Source: Desulforudis sp. (GTDB taxonomy: Bacteria; Bacillota; Desulfotomaculia; Desulfotomaculales; Desulforudaceae). Taken from it: a stretch of DNA of 39,184 nucleotides. Of this stretch, positions 15,742 through 23,245 are shown one piece after another; the stretch's first letter is position 1; every line of letters begins with the position of its first letter. The position numbers and the translations under genes were made by a program. Below the pieces are notes generated by a model, which saw only the letters and a list, made by a program, of their open reading frames with translations, ran no database searches and was not told the DNA's origin. The stretch spans positions 1-39,184 of the forward strand of contig JAHRFU010000008.1 in assembly GCA_019084485.1 (NCBI GenBank), written 5' to 3'.

Positions 15742-15924
15742 ATGCAGCAGACCGAGAAACTGGCCTTTTCTGTTTCTGAAACAGCTACCCTCTTGGGCGT
15801 ATCCGAAAGGGTAATCCGAACCGCTATCGCTCAGAAAGAGATCCCCAGTCTCAGACTCGGAGCTAAGCGAATCCTGATCCCTAGACGCTCTCTTGAAATA
15901 TACCTAGCAGGCAGCAGCTCCTAG
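15742..15924 (+). CDS. Helix-turn-helix excisionase-family protein
   Basis: 60 residues with the HTH_17 pattern: FSVSETATLLGVSERVIRTAI, then LRLGAKRILIPRRSLEIYL. Proteins of this kind act as recombination directionality factors or repressors. The ATG at 15742 lies 9 nt after AAAGGAG; the GTG at 15736 is too close to the site. A second, more integrase-proximal excisionase is at 37543. Confidence 0.75.
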   Translation: MQQTEKLAFSVSETATLLGVSERVIRTAIAQKEIPSLRLGAKRILIPRRSLEIYLAGSSS

Positions 15925-16031
15925 TGTAAACTAAGCCCACCATCACTCAAAACCCCAAGTAAACCCCCAACAAAAGGAAAACACCCGGCCCGAACGTCCG
16001 AGTGTCATTTTGCCATTTTTGAGGTGATGCT

Positions 16032-16724
16032 ATGTCCCAAACCCCAGTAGGGTGCTCTGCTCAACACCCTTCATACCCTCTTATAGATAAGTATACCACA
16101 AAAGCCAAAACTTCTCAACTCCCCGACTTCTTTGAATCAGCGCGAGAAGTACCCATTACTGATCTTCTTCAACGATATTCACACGTAGAGCTAAAACAGA
16201 GAGGTAACAATCTATGGGGGAGATGCCCCTTTCACGAAGAGAAGACAGCTTCATTCAAAATAGATCCCCACAAAGGCGTATTCTACTGTTTTGGATGCCA
16301 CGCTGCGGGTGATGGTATCACATTGACATCATTGCTCTTAGATTGTTCTTTGATCGAAGCAGCCAAAATAATTTGTGATGATTTCAACTTAATCCCTTCA
16401 CCCATCTATCATCCCCATGCAAGCACAAGAAACACAGCAAGTGAAAGACGTGCCGGAAAAGACATAGCAAAACAAAAAATCCGGGATGCTCGCTTGTACG
16501 TTATTGCGCTGCAAGAAGCCATACAAGAGAAACTAAAGTTTTGTGAATATCAAAACAGCAATCTTGGCATGTTAGATTGCTTGCTTGACGAACTACGATG
16601 GGAGCTAACAGACAACAATGAAGACGTTCGACTAAACGCAGCAATGGAGGTGAGCAATCTTTGGACTCGGTGGCAGAAACTATGCAAGAACTCGAAACAT
16701 GCAACTTTGGTGAAGGACCACTAA
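16032..16724 (+). CDS. CHC2 zinc-finger protein (primase zinc-binding domain)
   Basis: 230 residues. The N-terminal third has the DnaG-type zinc-binding domain: CPFH (C65, H68) and CFGCH (C86, C89), with the usual SFKIDPHKGVFYCFGC context. No TOPRIM catalytic domain follows, so it is probably a primer-site recognition or loading protein rather than a full primase. The C-terminal part is helical and unassigned. The ATG at 16032 follows GAGGTGATG. It overlaps the RepA-like gene by 64 bp, and the two are likely partners in element replication. Confidence 0.8.
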   Translation: MSQTPVGCSAQHPSYPLIDKYTTKAKTSQLPDFFESAREVPITDLLQRYSHVELKQRGNNLWGRCPFHEEKTASFKIDPHKGVFYCFGCHAAGDGITLTSLLLDCSLIEAAKIICDDFNLIPSPIYHPHASTRNTASERRAGKDIAKQKIRDARLYVIALQEAIQEKLKFCEYQNSNLGMLDCLLDELRWELTDNNEDVRLNAAMEVSNLWTRWQKLCKNSKHATLVKDH

Positions 16725-17761
16725 ACATTGAAAGATTAGTGGGCATACAAAGCCAACCCCAGCAAAACGGTGCAATCATACAATGTTTGGCTGACGTGAA
16801 ACCGCAAAAAGTAGAATTTCTATGGGACCCATATCTCCCAAGGGATAAGTTGATTCTTGTCGAGGGCAATCCAGGTGATGGAAAAACTTACTTTAGCCTT
16901 GCGTTAATGTCTGGCATAACTAGAGGATTCCTTCCGGGTGTAAACGGTCAATTATCACCAATTACCCCACAAAACTGCCTCTACATAGGTATAGAAGATG
17001 GTATCGGAGACACAATACGCCCCCGGCTTGATGCTACGGGCGCTGATGTCAGTAAGATATTCACAATGACAGGCACAAAAGTAGCCGGCGAAATAGTCCC
17101 CTGGTCATTTGATGACATAAAGACCCTCGATGAAACAATGTCTCGAATACAACCAGCGTTGGTTGTCATTGACCCGCTACAGGGTTTTATCGGATCACAT
17201 GTGGATTTGTATAGGGCAAATGAAACCCGGCCTAAAATGGCTGCCCTTGCACAGTTAGCAGAGAAACACCATGCCGCAATAATGATCATCCGACATCTAA
17301 GTAAGTCGGGAAATCAAGCCCTGTACCGCGGCCTCGGATCAATTGACTTTACGGCAGTGGCACGGAGTGTTCTGCTCATCGGCAAAGAGGATGATTCAGA
17401 ACTGCGGGTTATGATTCACTTGAAATCCAGTTGCGCTCCTGCTGGACCGACACAAGCCTTTGTTTTAAGCAACACTGGGTTTGCGTGGGCGGGGACAACG
17501 GCCACTACCGCCGATGATCTACTGTTCACTGAAAAGAAGAAACCTGGCGAAACCAAACTTGACCGGGCGATGGACTGGCTTGAAGACTTTTTGGCCGATG
17601 GACCAAAGACCAAACAAGAAGTCGATAAAGCAGCACGGCGAAAGGGGATCAACGTAAGAACCCTGCGAACCGCAAAAGAGAAGCTTAAAGTTAAATCATG
17701 CAAGCGACCAGGTGAACAGCACAGTCCTTGGGTCTGGAGACTACCCGATGAAGAAGAGTAA
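16661..17761 (+). CDS. RecA-fold ATPase of the RepA/AAA_25 helicase type
   Basis: 366 residues. Walker A VEGNPGDGKT (about residues 66-75), Walker B ALVVIDPLQG (about 164-173) and HLSKSG (about 212) match hexameric RepA-like helicases of plasmids and phages. The C-terminal 90 residues (DGPKTKQEVDKAARRKGINVRTLRTAKEKL) form a winged-helix-like DNA-binding domain. The TTG at 16661 lies 8 nt after GGAGGTGAG, inside the preceding gene. Together with the CHC2 protein it probably opens and primes the origin-like region immediately downstream. Confidence 0.85.
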   Translation: MDSVAETMQELETCNFGEGPLNIERLVGIQSQPQQNGAIIQCLADVKPQKVEFLWDPYLPRDKLILVEGNPGDGKTYFSLALMSGITRGFLPGVNGQLSPITPQNCLYIGIEDGIGDTIRPRLDATGADVSKIFTMTGTKVAGEIVPWSFDDIKTLDETMSRIQPALVVIDPLQGFIGSHVDLYRANETRPKMAALAQLAEKHHAAIMIIRHLSKSGNQALYRGLGSIDFTAVARSVLLIGKEDDSELRVMIHLKSSCAPAGPTQAFVLSNTGFAWAGTTATTADDLLFTEKKKPGETKLDRAMDWLEDFLADGPKTKQEVDKAARRKGINVRTLRTAKEKLKVKSCKRPGEQHSPWVWRLPDEEE

Positions 17762-17945
17762 ACATGTCCAACATGTCTATCACAATTTCTTGGTCACCTT
17801 GTCAACTTGACTCAAACCCTTGATATATATATATTTCTTAAGCCTTCTCAAGATGACCTTTTGGTAACGTTACCAGTTGGTCATGTTGATCGATACCCTC
17901 TATCCTTACAGCCTCAAGGATTGAAGTCAACATGACAACATGACC
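17760..17945. other. Candidate replication origin: iteron-like repeats, AT tract and dyad
   Basis: Copies of a CAACATGACC-like unit occur at 17760-17769 (AAACATGTCC), 17769-17778 (CAACATGTCT), 17879-17888 (inverted, exact), 17928-17937 and 17936-17945 (exact). Between them lie a TGATATATATATATTTCTTA tract (17821-17840) and a 30-bp dyad, TGACC-N4-GGTAACGTTACC-N4-GGTCA (17854-17883). The stretch 17762-18019 has no gene. Its position directly after the helicase gene is where many plasmids and phages have their origin. Confidence 0.55.
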
Positions 17946-18019
17946 ACCTCTTTTTATGACCACCTTTCACCGATTTCCCCAAACAACCCCTAACCCCGCT
18001 TGAAAGGGGGTGATCCGTA

Positions 18020-18400
18020 ATAAGCAAGAGCATTTCCAAGTTAATCCGTGAGACCTGCGCCAATTACGAACTGGTCAGTCCAAACAGCGGGAAACGCCAC
18101 TTCTGCATTAATCACGACGACATATGCCGATTGTTTAGTGAAGAACTGGGACGCTGCCACTACTTTGAAGTTGCTGTGTTACCCGCCGACCCGCTTCTTC
18201 ACGGTGAGTATCTAACTGCACGAACTCTGGGCACCAACGCCATCGAGATCAGCATGCGCCACAGATGTGAGAAGTGTCAGACAATCTTTCACCGAAAGTC
18301 CAACAGGAGCAACCTCTGCCCCAAATGCTCCGAGTGGCAACGGCGAATGAAAAACCGCGAGTATCAGCAAGCCCACAAGCAGAAGAAAGTAAGCGTTTAG
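18020..18400 (+). CDS. Zinc-ribbon protein, start codon not standard
   Basis: The frame is open from 18014 and codes for a coherent protein: RHFCINHDDICRLFSEELG, then a C-terminal zinc ribbon with CEKCQ and CPKCSEW, and a basic helix RRMKNREYQQAHKQKK. The first standard start is TTG at 18131, but coding character clearly extends upstream. The only strong ribosome site, AAGGGGGTGAT (18004-18014), is followed by ATA at 18020 or ATT at 18032. An AUA/AUU start, or a start lost by mutation, must be assumed. Function unknown. Confidence 0.5.
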   Translation: MSKSISKLIRETCANYELVSPNSGKRHFCINHDDICRLFSEELGRCHYFEVAVLPADPLLHGEYLTARTLGTNAIEISMRHRCEKCQTIFHRKSNRSNLCPKCSEWQRRMKNREYQQAHKQKKVSV

Positions 18401-18463
18401 AGTCCAAAAAACCCACTATTCCCAAGGCTTTCAGAACGTCAAATGTGAGAGATGGTGTAATTC

Positions 18464-18479
18464 TACCTGCCTCTTGTTT
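18464..18479 (+). repeat. 16-bp direct repeat, copy 1
   Basis: TACCTGCCTCTTGTTT, identical to 20058-20073. Both copies lie 46-52 bp upstream of a gene start (18526 and 20125), so a shared regulatory or recombination site is possible. Confidence 0.5.
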
Positions 18480-18525
18480 TTGCGTTCCCAAATGCTTACC
18501 CCAACAATGAAAGGATGGATTGAAC

Positions 18526-18957
18526 ATGGAACTACAGACGCAGACCCCGGAGGATGTAAGCAAACTCAGTGCCCTGGACGAATGGATGGTAGCCATTCCT
18601 CAATTACGACTTACGAACCTGGAACAGATGATTCAGTTGCTGGAAACGTTCACACCCGCGATGCAGAGGTGCGAAATTCTCCAAATGCTGCTTGGTGCGA
18701 TCGAATGCGGGTTGAAAGACCTGAAGGAATTCAAAGATCCAAATGACGGCATCCCCGTGGTGTTAGCTCAGTGTCCATACTGTGATGCCTTCCTTGGAAC
18801 ACTTCCGTTGGTCACAATGGAAGCTGAACCGCAGCCCATCGACATATCGGTCCTGGACAAGACCGTTTCAAAGTGGTGGAACTCCAGTGATTTCGCTTGC
18901 CCAAACTGCAAGATTCAGTTTGAAAAACTAGCCGATGAGGACGGTGAACTGCATTAA
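18526..18957 (+). CDS. Protein with C-terminal zinc ribbon, unknown
   Basis: About 143 residues. The N-terminal half is helical (LDEWMVAIPQLRLTNLEQMIQLLE). The C-terminal half has CPYC and CPNC pairs about 48 residues apart, a probable split zinc site. The ATG at 18526 or the TTG at 18520 fits the AAAGGA site. Its last 14 bp overlap the next small gene, which suggests coupled translation. Confidence 0.65.
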   Translation: MELQTQTPEDVSKLSALDEWMVAIPQLRLTNLEQMIQLLETFTPAMQRCEILQMLLGAIECGLKDLKEFKDPNDGIPVVLAQCPYCDAFLGTLPLVTMEAEPQPIDISVLDKTVSKWWNSSDFACPNCKIQFEKLADEDGELH

Positions 18958-19063
18958 GTGCAAGCTGTGCGGTAGGCCACTAAAGGACGAACAGCACAGA
19001 TTTTGCTTTGTTTGCGGAATCATTACTCAACACAAAAAGGAGGAGGCAAAACATGTCAGATGA
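18944..19063 (+). CDS. 39-residue zinc-ribbon microprotein
   Basis: A GTG at 18944 after GATGAGGA opens a short frame reading MNCIKCKLCGRPLKDEQHR, then FCFVCG. Two CxxC-type knuckles are separated by about 12 residues, a compact zinc ribbon. It overlaps the preceding gene by 14 bp and the following gene by 11 bp, as in tightly packed phage-like operons. Too short for routine gene finders. Confidence 0.5.
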   Translation: MNCIKCKLCGRPLKDEQHRFCFVCGIITQHKKEEAKHVR

Positions 19064-19490
19064 ATTAGAAACCGTGATTGATGAAAAGGAGACTATCCAA
19101 TCTCAACGAGAGGCAATGACCCAGCAGTTCAAGAAGATAGACTATGAGCTTGAGCTTGCCGAGCGGGAAGCAGAGCGAAAGCTCGATAAACTACTGAACA
19201 TAGCAAAACCCGAACCCCCGACACTGACCGCAAAAGAAGAAAAGGAACTCGCTACGATCGTAAAGACATTCAAGGACAAAGAGCGACAACTCGAAGGCAT
19301 GCTTGAACCAATGGAAGCTTTGGTTAGGGAAATGAAAGGATTGGTCGCAAGGTCTGATCAATTAACCAACGGAAAAACATGTAAGGTGTCGTGCCTAGAC
19401 AGGGTCTCATTTTCGAACTACGTTCGGCATGGGTTTCCTAGCACGGTCGCCGGTATTTATGGCAGGGTGATCATCAGAGGATGCAATTAA
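19053..19490 (+). CDS. Coiled-coil protein, unknown
   Basis: 145 residues. Residues 1-110 are highly charged and predicted to be one or two long helices (IDEKETIQSQREAMTQQFKK, ELELAEREAERKLDKLL). The C-terminus (YVRHGFPSTVAGIYGRVIIR) is different in character. The ATG at 19053 lies after AGGAGGAGG. No family recognised; the position resembles that of small scaffold-like or regulatory proteins. Confidence 0.6.
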   Translation: MSDELETVIDEKETIQSQREAMTQQFKKIDYELELAEREAERKLDKLLNIAKPEPPTLTAKEEKELATIVKTFKDKERQLEGMLEPMEALVREMKGLVARSDQLTNGKTCKVSCLDRVSFSNYVRHGFPSTVAGIYGRVIIRGCN

Positions 19491-19491
19491 T

Positions 19492-19680
19492 ATGGCAATG
19501 CCGTTTGGAAAGAAGATCGAGGAACAGGAGAAATTGGTCACCCGGTTTGAAGCAGACGAAGCCACTATTGAGGCTCAAACGGACTTGGCCGAACTACAGG
19601 AACAAGCCAGTAGGACGGATGCGGAGCAGGCCAAGATTGATGAACAGAAGCGCAGAGATGATGCTCGTAAGAAGTGGTAG
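19492..19680 (+). CDS. Short coiled-coil protein with in-frame coding sequence beyond its TAG
   Basis: 62 residues, mostly one charged helix (EEQEKLVTRFEADEATIEAQ). The TAG at 19678-19680 is followed in the same frame by 37 further codons with protein-like content (GKWVERITKSGETFIHDWAE) up to a TAG at 19792. The full product may have been about 100 residues, interrupted by an amber mutation (for example W to stop), or the codon may be read through. The ATG at 19492 follows the previous stop by one base. Confidence 0.55.
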   Translation: MAMPFGKKIEEQEKLVTRFEADEATIEAQTDLAELQEQASRTDAEQAKIDEQKRRDDARKKW

Positions 19681-19938
19681 GGGAAATGGGTTGAACGTAT
19701 CACGAAGAGCGGCGAAACCTTCATCCATGACTGGGCTGAAGCACTCCAGGATGGGAAAGATAAAGGATTTGACAAGGTTAACTGCATTGTCTAGCCTTTT
19801 TGTAAGTAGCAAAAAATTCTAGAAGTGTTGGTAAATAACCTTTTGTTTTGTACCCGCCGATCGCGCCACTTCTCTCCGCCCAACCACTTAGTCCCCCCCC
19901 TAGGTCGGTGCAACCCCCTTACCACAGGGTACAGCGGC

Positions 19939-20050
19939 CCGTGCCGTAGGCTAACCAGGCCTCCACAGGAGACGGCACGGTACGTTTTACTAGGTGCGGG
20001 TAACGACTCTCTGCTGATCCTCCGGGATTCACAGGCGGTAGGGAGTCGTT
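19939..20050. ncRNA. Candidate structured RNA: two tandem stable hairpins
   Basis: Stem 1: CCGTGCCGT (19939-19947) with ACGGCACGG (19972-19980), 9 bp perfect, enclosing short AGGC/GCCT and CTCC/GGAG stems. Stem 2: AACGACTCTC (20002-20011) with GGGAGTCGTT (20041-20050), 10 bp with one G-U, enclosing GATCC/GGGATT. The gene-free stretch 19795-20124 is GC-rich unlike its surroundings and otherwise shows only a run of eight C near 19894. A regulatory leader, small RNA or DNA packaging/processing site are all possible; strand unknown. Confidence 0.4.
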
Positions 20051-20057
20051 CACTTTG

Positions 20058-20073
20058 TACCTGCCTCTTGTTT
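20058..20073 (+). repeat. 16-bp direct repeat, copy 2
   Basis: Identical to 18464-18479. It lies 8 bp after the second stable hairpin and 52 bp upstream of the HTH gene. Confidence 0.5.
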
Positions 20074-20124
20074 CGATAATGCCTATTTACACAACCAAAT
20101 CCCCAGATAAAGGAGTGTGGGAAT

Positions 20125-20592
20125 GTGAAAAGCAAGGAACCAATTGTCGAGGTCTTACCCGCTAAAGTGCATCCCAGGGAAGGGAAACCGGCCTCGAATG
20201 CACACCCTCCAGAGGTCATTGAAGAAGCTATTGAGATGCTCTGCTACCATCCGGTGGCTGAGGTAGCACGTAAGCTAGGTATTTCTCGAACGGTCCTCAT
20301 GGGGTGGCGGGGTAGACATGCGTTGGGGATCAATTCTACGAGAGCTTACCTCCTATCCGATAAGCTAGACACCGTAATTCAGGATACTCTTGACCGGATC
20401 AGCGGAGACAAGCTAGATGGCAGTTCGGCACACAGCCTGGCGATTATCGCCGGAATCCTTACTGACAAGAAAGTCGCACTTCTCGGCCCCCAGAAGAACG
20501 CACAAGGAAATTTCAGGGCAAGGGTGGTATGGAAGGGTGCTGGCGGCTCTGCAATGGCTCTAGAGGTAGGTTCGGGCGGCAATGTCGAGTAG
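20125..20592 (+). CDS. Helix-turn-helix protein, terminase-small-subunit-like
   Basis: 155 residues. Residues about 30-62 (EVIEEAIEMLCYHPVAEVAR, KLGISRTVLMGWRGRH) form a helix-turn-helix resembling phage small terminase subunits or homeodomain-like regulators. A helical middle (DKLDTVIQDTLDRISG) and a polar C-terminus follow. The GTG at 20125 follows AAAGGAG. Without a large terminase nearby the packaging role is doubtful; it may bind the structured region upstream. Confidence 0.55.
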   Translation: MKSKEPIVEVLPAKVHPREGKPASNAHPPEVIEEAIEMLCYHPVAEVARKLGISRTVLMGWRGRHALGINSTRAYLLSDKLDTVIQDTLDRISGDKLDGSSAHSLAIIAGILTDKKVALLGPQKNAQGNFRARVVWKGAGGSAMALEVGSGGNVE

Positions 20593-20666
20593 TTCAGTAG
20601 GAATTAAGAGGATTCGCAAGCGCGGGTAATGATGAGTAAGATAATCGGGATTATTGGGTATCGTCG

Positions 20667-20727
20667 TTTGACGGTTCCTTTTTGGCATTATTAATCCGTG
20701 CGGCGTAACTGATGTTTCACCGTCAAA
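20667..20727. repeat. Inverted repeat upstream of the tape-measure gene
   Basis: TTTGACGGT (20667-20675) and ACCGTCAAA (20719-20727), perfect 9-bp arms with a 43-nt loop, in the 187-bp gap before the tape-measure-like gene. It could be a terminator for the HTH gene or an operator. Confidence 0.4.
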
Positions 20728-20779
20728 AAGGGGCTTGGTATTGCTAGGCTCCTCATCTTTTGAAAGGAGTTGATCGCTA

Positions 20780-23245
20780 TTGACAAACCCCACAATCCCA
20801 CAAGTCATGGCTAGTTTAGGACTGGACTATTCTCCTGCCCTTCAAGCCAGTGAGTATTTCCGAAGGGATGCAGCAAGGACGAACGCTACGCTAATCGAAA
20901 TGCGGCAACAGTCACTACTCACATCCCAGGCAATGAAGCAACACTTCGGACTTCCCGCAAAGGATCTTCAATCTCTCAATACCACAGCTAGAGACCTAGG
21001 CCGTTCCATGGAGAAAACCACGGGCAGACAGGTAGCAGATGCCTCTCGTGCTCGAACAGACGCCTTTAAGCGTGAATCTCTCGCTGTTCAGGATCTTGCA
21101 CAGAAGCAGTACCACTTGTCTCAGCAGCTATCGCACAGAATGGGCTGGTTCCTAGGTGGGGCTATTTTCTACGGAGGCATTCAAACCTTCGGTAGCATGG
21201 CCGGTGCTATCCGTGACGTTGAGCTCGGAATGGTGCAAATCAAAAAGGTGATGAACGATGCCTCTGCCGACTTCGATAAGCTCCAACAGCAGTTGATAGA
21301 TATGGCTGTTCAATATGGCGTATCTGTGCAGGACACGTTGGAGGTCGCTACCTTGTGGGCCAGAGCCGGGTATCGCACTCACGAGATTTTGGACTTGGTT
21401 AAGACGTCTCTTCTGGGAATCTCGGTGGCCGAGCTTTCCGCAAACGACAGTGTGAGACTTCTAATCAGTGGCCTTAAACAGTTCAATATGACTGCTGATG
21501 AGTCTCACAAAATCCTGGATGCCGTCAACGAAATTTCGAACAATTTCAGCGTTAACGCAAAAGATCTGCTGGAGGCTTTAAGCGTCTCAGGCCAGGTTGC
21601 AAAAAATGCTGGAATCGACTTCCATACTTTGTTGGGGTACATCACAAGTTTAAGCGAGGCCACGGGCAGAGCGGGTCGGGAGCTTGGAAATAGTGTAAAA
21701 AGTATCATTGCTTTCAGCCAGAGACCCAAGGCAATCGAGGTCTTCGAGCAATTAGGTGTCCATGTGGTTGATGCAAAAGGCTACTACCGGGACTTCACGG
21801 ATGTGTTCACTGAACTCTCGGAGAAATGGACAGGCGCATCCATTGCACAGCAGGAACAGTTACACAAGCTGGCAGAGGAAATGGGTCTTGTCATTGAAAA
21901 GACCTCCGAGCTAACGGACGTGGAGAAGACCAATGTTTCTGCCGCAGCAGCCAACATGTTTCGCCGAAACATGTTCGTATCCCTCATGGAGAATTACACT
22001 ACAGCCTTAAACGCTACTGAAACCGGGATGCGTTCTGCCGGTAGTGCTGAACAGGAAATGTCTATGTTCATGGAGTCTGCCTACAAGAAAACCGAACAGC
22101 TAAAGGCAAGCATGACCGCCTTAGCGGTGGAAATCGGTCAAGCCGGTCTGTTAGCCGCTATGAAAGGCGTAACTGACGAAACAAGGTATTGGGTTGAGTC
22201 GTTCACCAAACTTCCAGAACCAGTGAAAACTTCAGTTATCGTTTTCGGTGAGCTAACAATGGCTATAGCGCTTGCTAACCTTGCCAGTAGGACGTTTGTT
22301 GGCATCGGTATGGCTGGAGCACTGAAGTCCTGGGCGGCGGCTGCTACAGGCGCACAGGTCGCGACAATGGGGTTAGGAACGGCCCTTAGCGTATTGGCCA
22401 GGAACCCAATCTTCCTAACCGTTACTGGAATCACGGTTCTTGTCGGTGCCCTACGAGCTTACAACAAATCCAGCGAACAGAATGTTCAGAAGACCATCGA
22501 GAGTATGCAAGCTCACCAGATGGCTGCTGAGCAGTTTAAAGCTCAGAAAGAGCAGATTGAAAAACTTGCACACCAGTATGGGGTATTAAGCCAGAAGACA
22601 GAATTGAGCGCGAGTGAACAGGAACGGCTTAACTCTGTAATGGCCGAGATTGCCAGTACTCTGCCCGGTGCTATTGAAGGCTATGACCAGGCTGGAAATG
22701 TAGTGCTTAGTCTTGCGAATGTCACCCGTGTTGCAGCTAGTGAAACCGCACGACTAACCGCCGAAATGAAGGTTCAGGCTGAGGCTGCCGCTGAGATTGC
22801 TAAGGCAAGACTCCCCTTCCTCGAAGCAGAAAAGGCGGCGGCTGCTACAGAAGTCCTAAAGTATACTGAGGCGTTGCGTTCACCGTTCCCCAGAGGGGAG
22901 TTACTAGGGCTTGAACCTAGAGGCTATATGCAACTCTGGGAGACCCTAACCTTCACTGACGATAAGGCACGGCAGAGACTATCCGACCTCGCGCAGGATG
23001 CAAACCAGTCCTACGGTGAACTGAATAAGGCCGTTGCAGAGGCAAAGGCACAACTCCGAGCCGGTGAAGTAATGAAGGCGTTCAAATCTGAAGGTTTAAA
23101 GGTTAGTGGAGAAAGCTTAGATGGGTTTACTGCAAAAGACGTATTCAGTGGCAAGAGCAAGCCTGATAATTGGGCTACGGCATTCAGTGGCTCCTTGTGT
23201 ATTCTAGGGGCAATTATCATAATCAGCGAGGAGGTTATTCACTAA
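20780..23245 (+). CDS. Phage tail tape-measure-like protein (TP901 core)
   Basis: 821 residues. Residues about 115-370 carry the TP901-type core: LQQQLIDMAVQYGVSVQDTL, SANDSVRLLISGLKQFNMTA and SLSEATGRAGRELGNSVKSI are characteristic. Hydrophobic segments follow (about 480-555, including FLTVTGITVLVGALRAY), then a coiled-coil region. In phages this protein sets tail length and helps DNA entry. Here no other tail or head gene is present. Its last codons (GSLCILGAIIIISEEVIH) encode a hydrophobic tail, and the TAA overlaps the ATG of the next gene. A reused or remnant protein is likely. The TTG at 20780 lies 11 nt after AAGGAG. Confidence 0.75.
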   Translation: MTNPTIPQVMASLGLDYSPALQASEYFRRDAARTNATLIEMRQQSLLTSQAMKQHFGLPAKDLQSLNTTARDLGRSMEKTTGRQVADASRARTDAFKRESLAVQDLAQKQYHLSQQLSHRMGWFLGGAIFYGGIQTFGSMAGAIRDVELGMVQIKKVMNDASADFDKLQQQLIDMAVQYGVSVQDTLEVATLWARAGYRTHEILDLVKTSLLGISVAELSANDSVRLLISGLKQFNMTADESHKILDAVNEISNNFSVNAKDLLEALSVSGQVAKNAGIDFHTLLGYITSLSEATGRAGRELGNSVKSIIAFSQRPKAIEVFEQLGVHVVDAKGYYRDFTDVFTELSEKWTGASIAQQEQLHKLAEEMGLVIEKTSELTDVEKTNVSAAAANMFRRNMFVSLMENYTTALNATETGMRSAGSAEQEMSMFMESAYKKTEQLKASMTALAVEIGQAGLLAAMKGVTDETRYWVESFTKLPEPVKTSVIVFGELTMAIALANLASRTFVGIGMAGALKSWAAAATGAQVATMGLGTALSVLARNPIFLTVTGITVLVGALRAYNKSSEQNVQKTIESMQAHQMAAEQFKAQKEQIEKLAHQYGVLSQKTELSASEQERLNSVMAEIASTLPGAIEGYDQAGNVVLSLANVTRVAASETARLTAEMKVQAEAAAEIAKARLPFLEAEKAAAATEVLKYTEALRSPFPRGELLGLEPRGYMQLWETLTFTDDKARQRLSDLAQDANQSYGELNKAVAEAKAQLRAGEVMKAFKSEGLKVSGESLDGFTAKDVFSGKSKPDNWATAFSGSLCILGAIIIISEEVIH

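Noticed and set aside
19678-19680. Pyrrolysine codon
   Set aside because: TAG serves as an ordinary stop in other genes of the window and no pyl genes are visible; a nonsense mutation is simpler.
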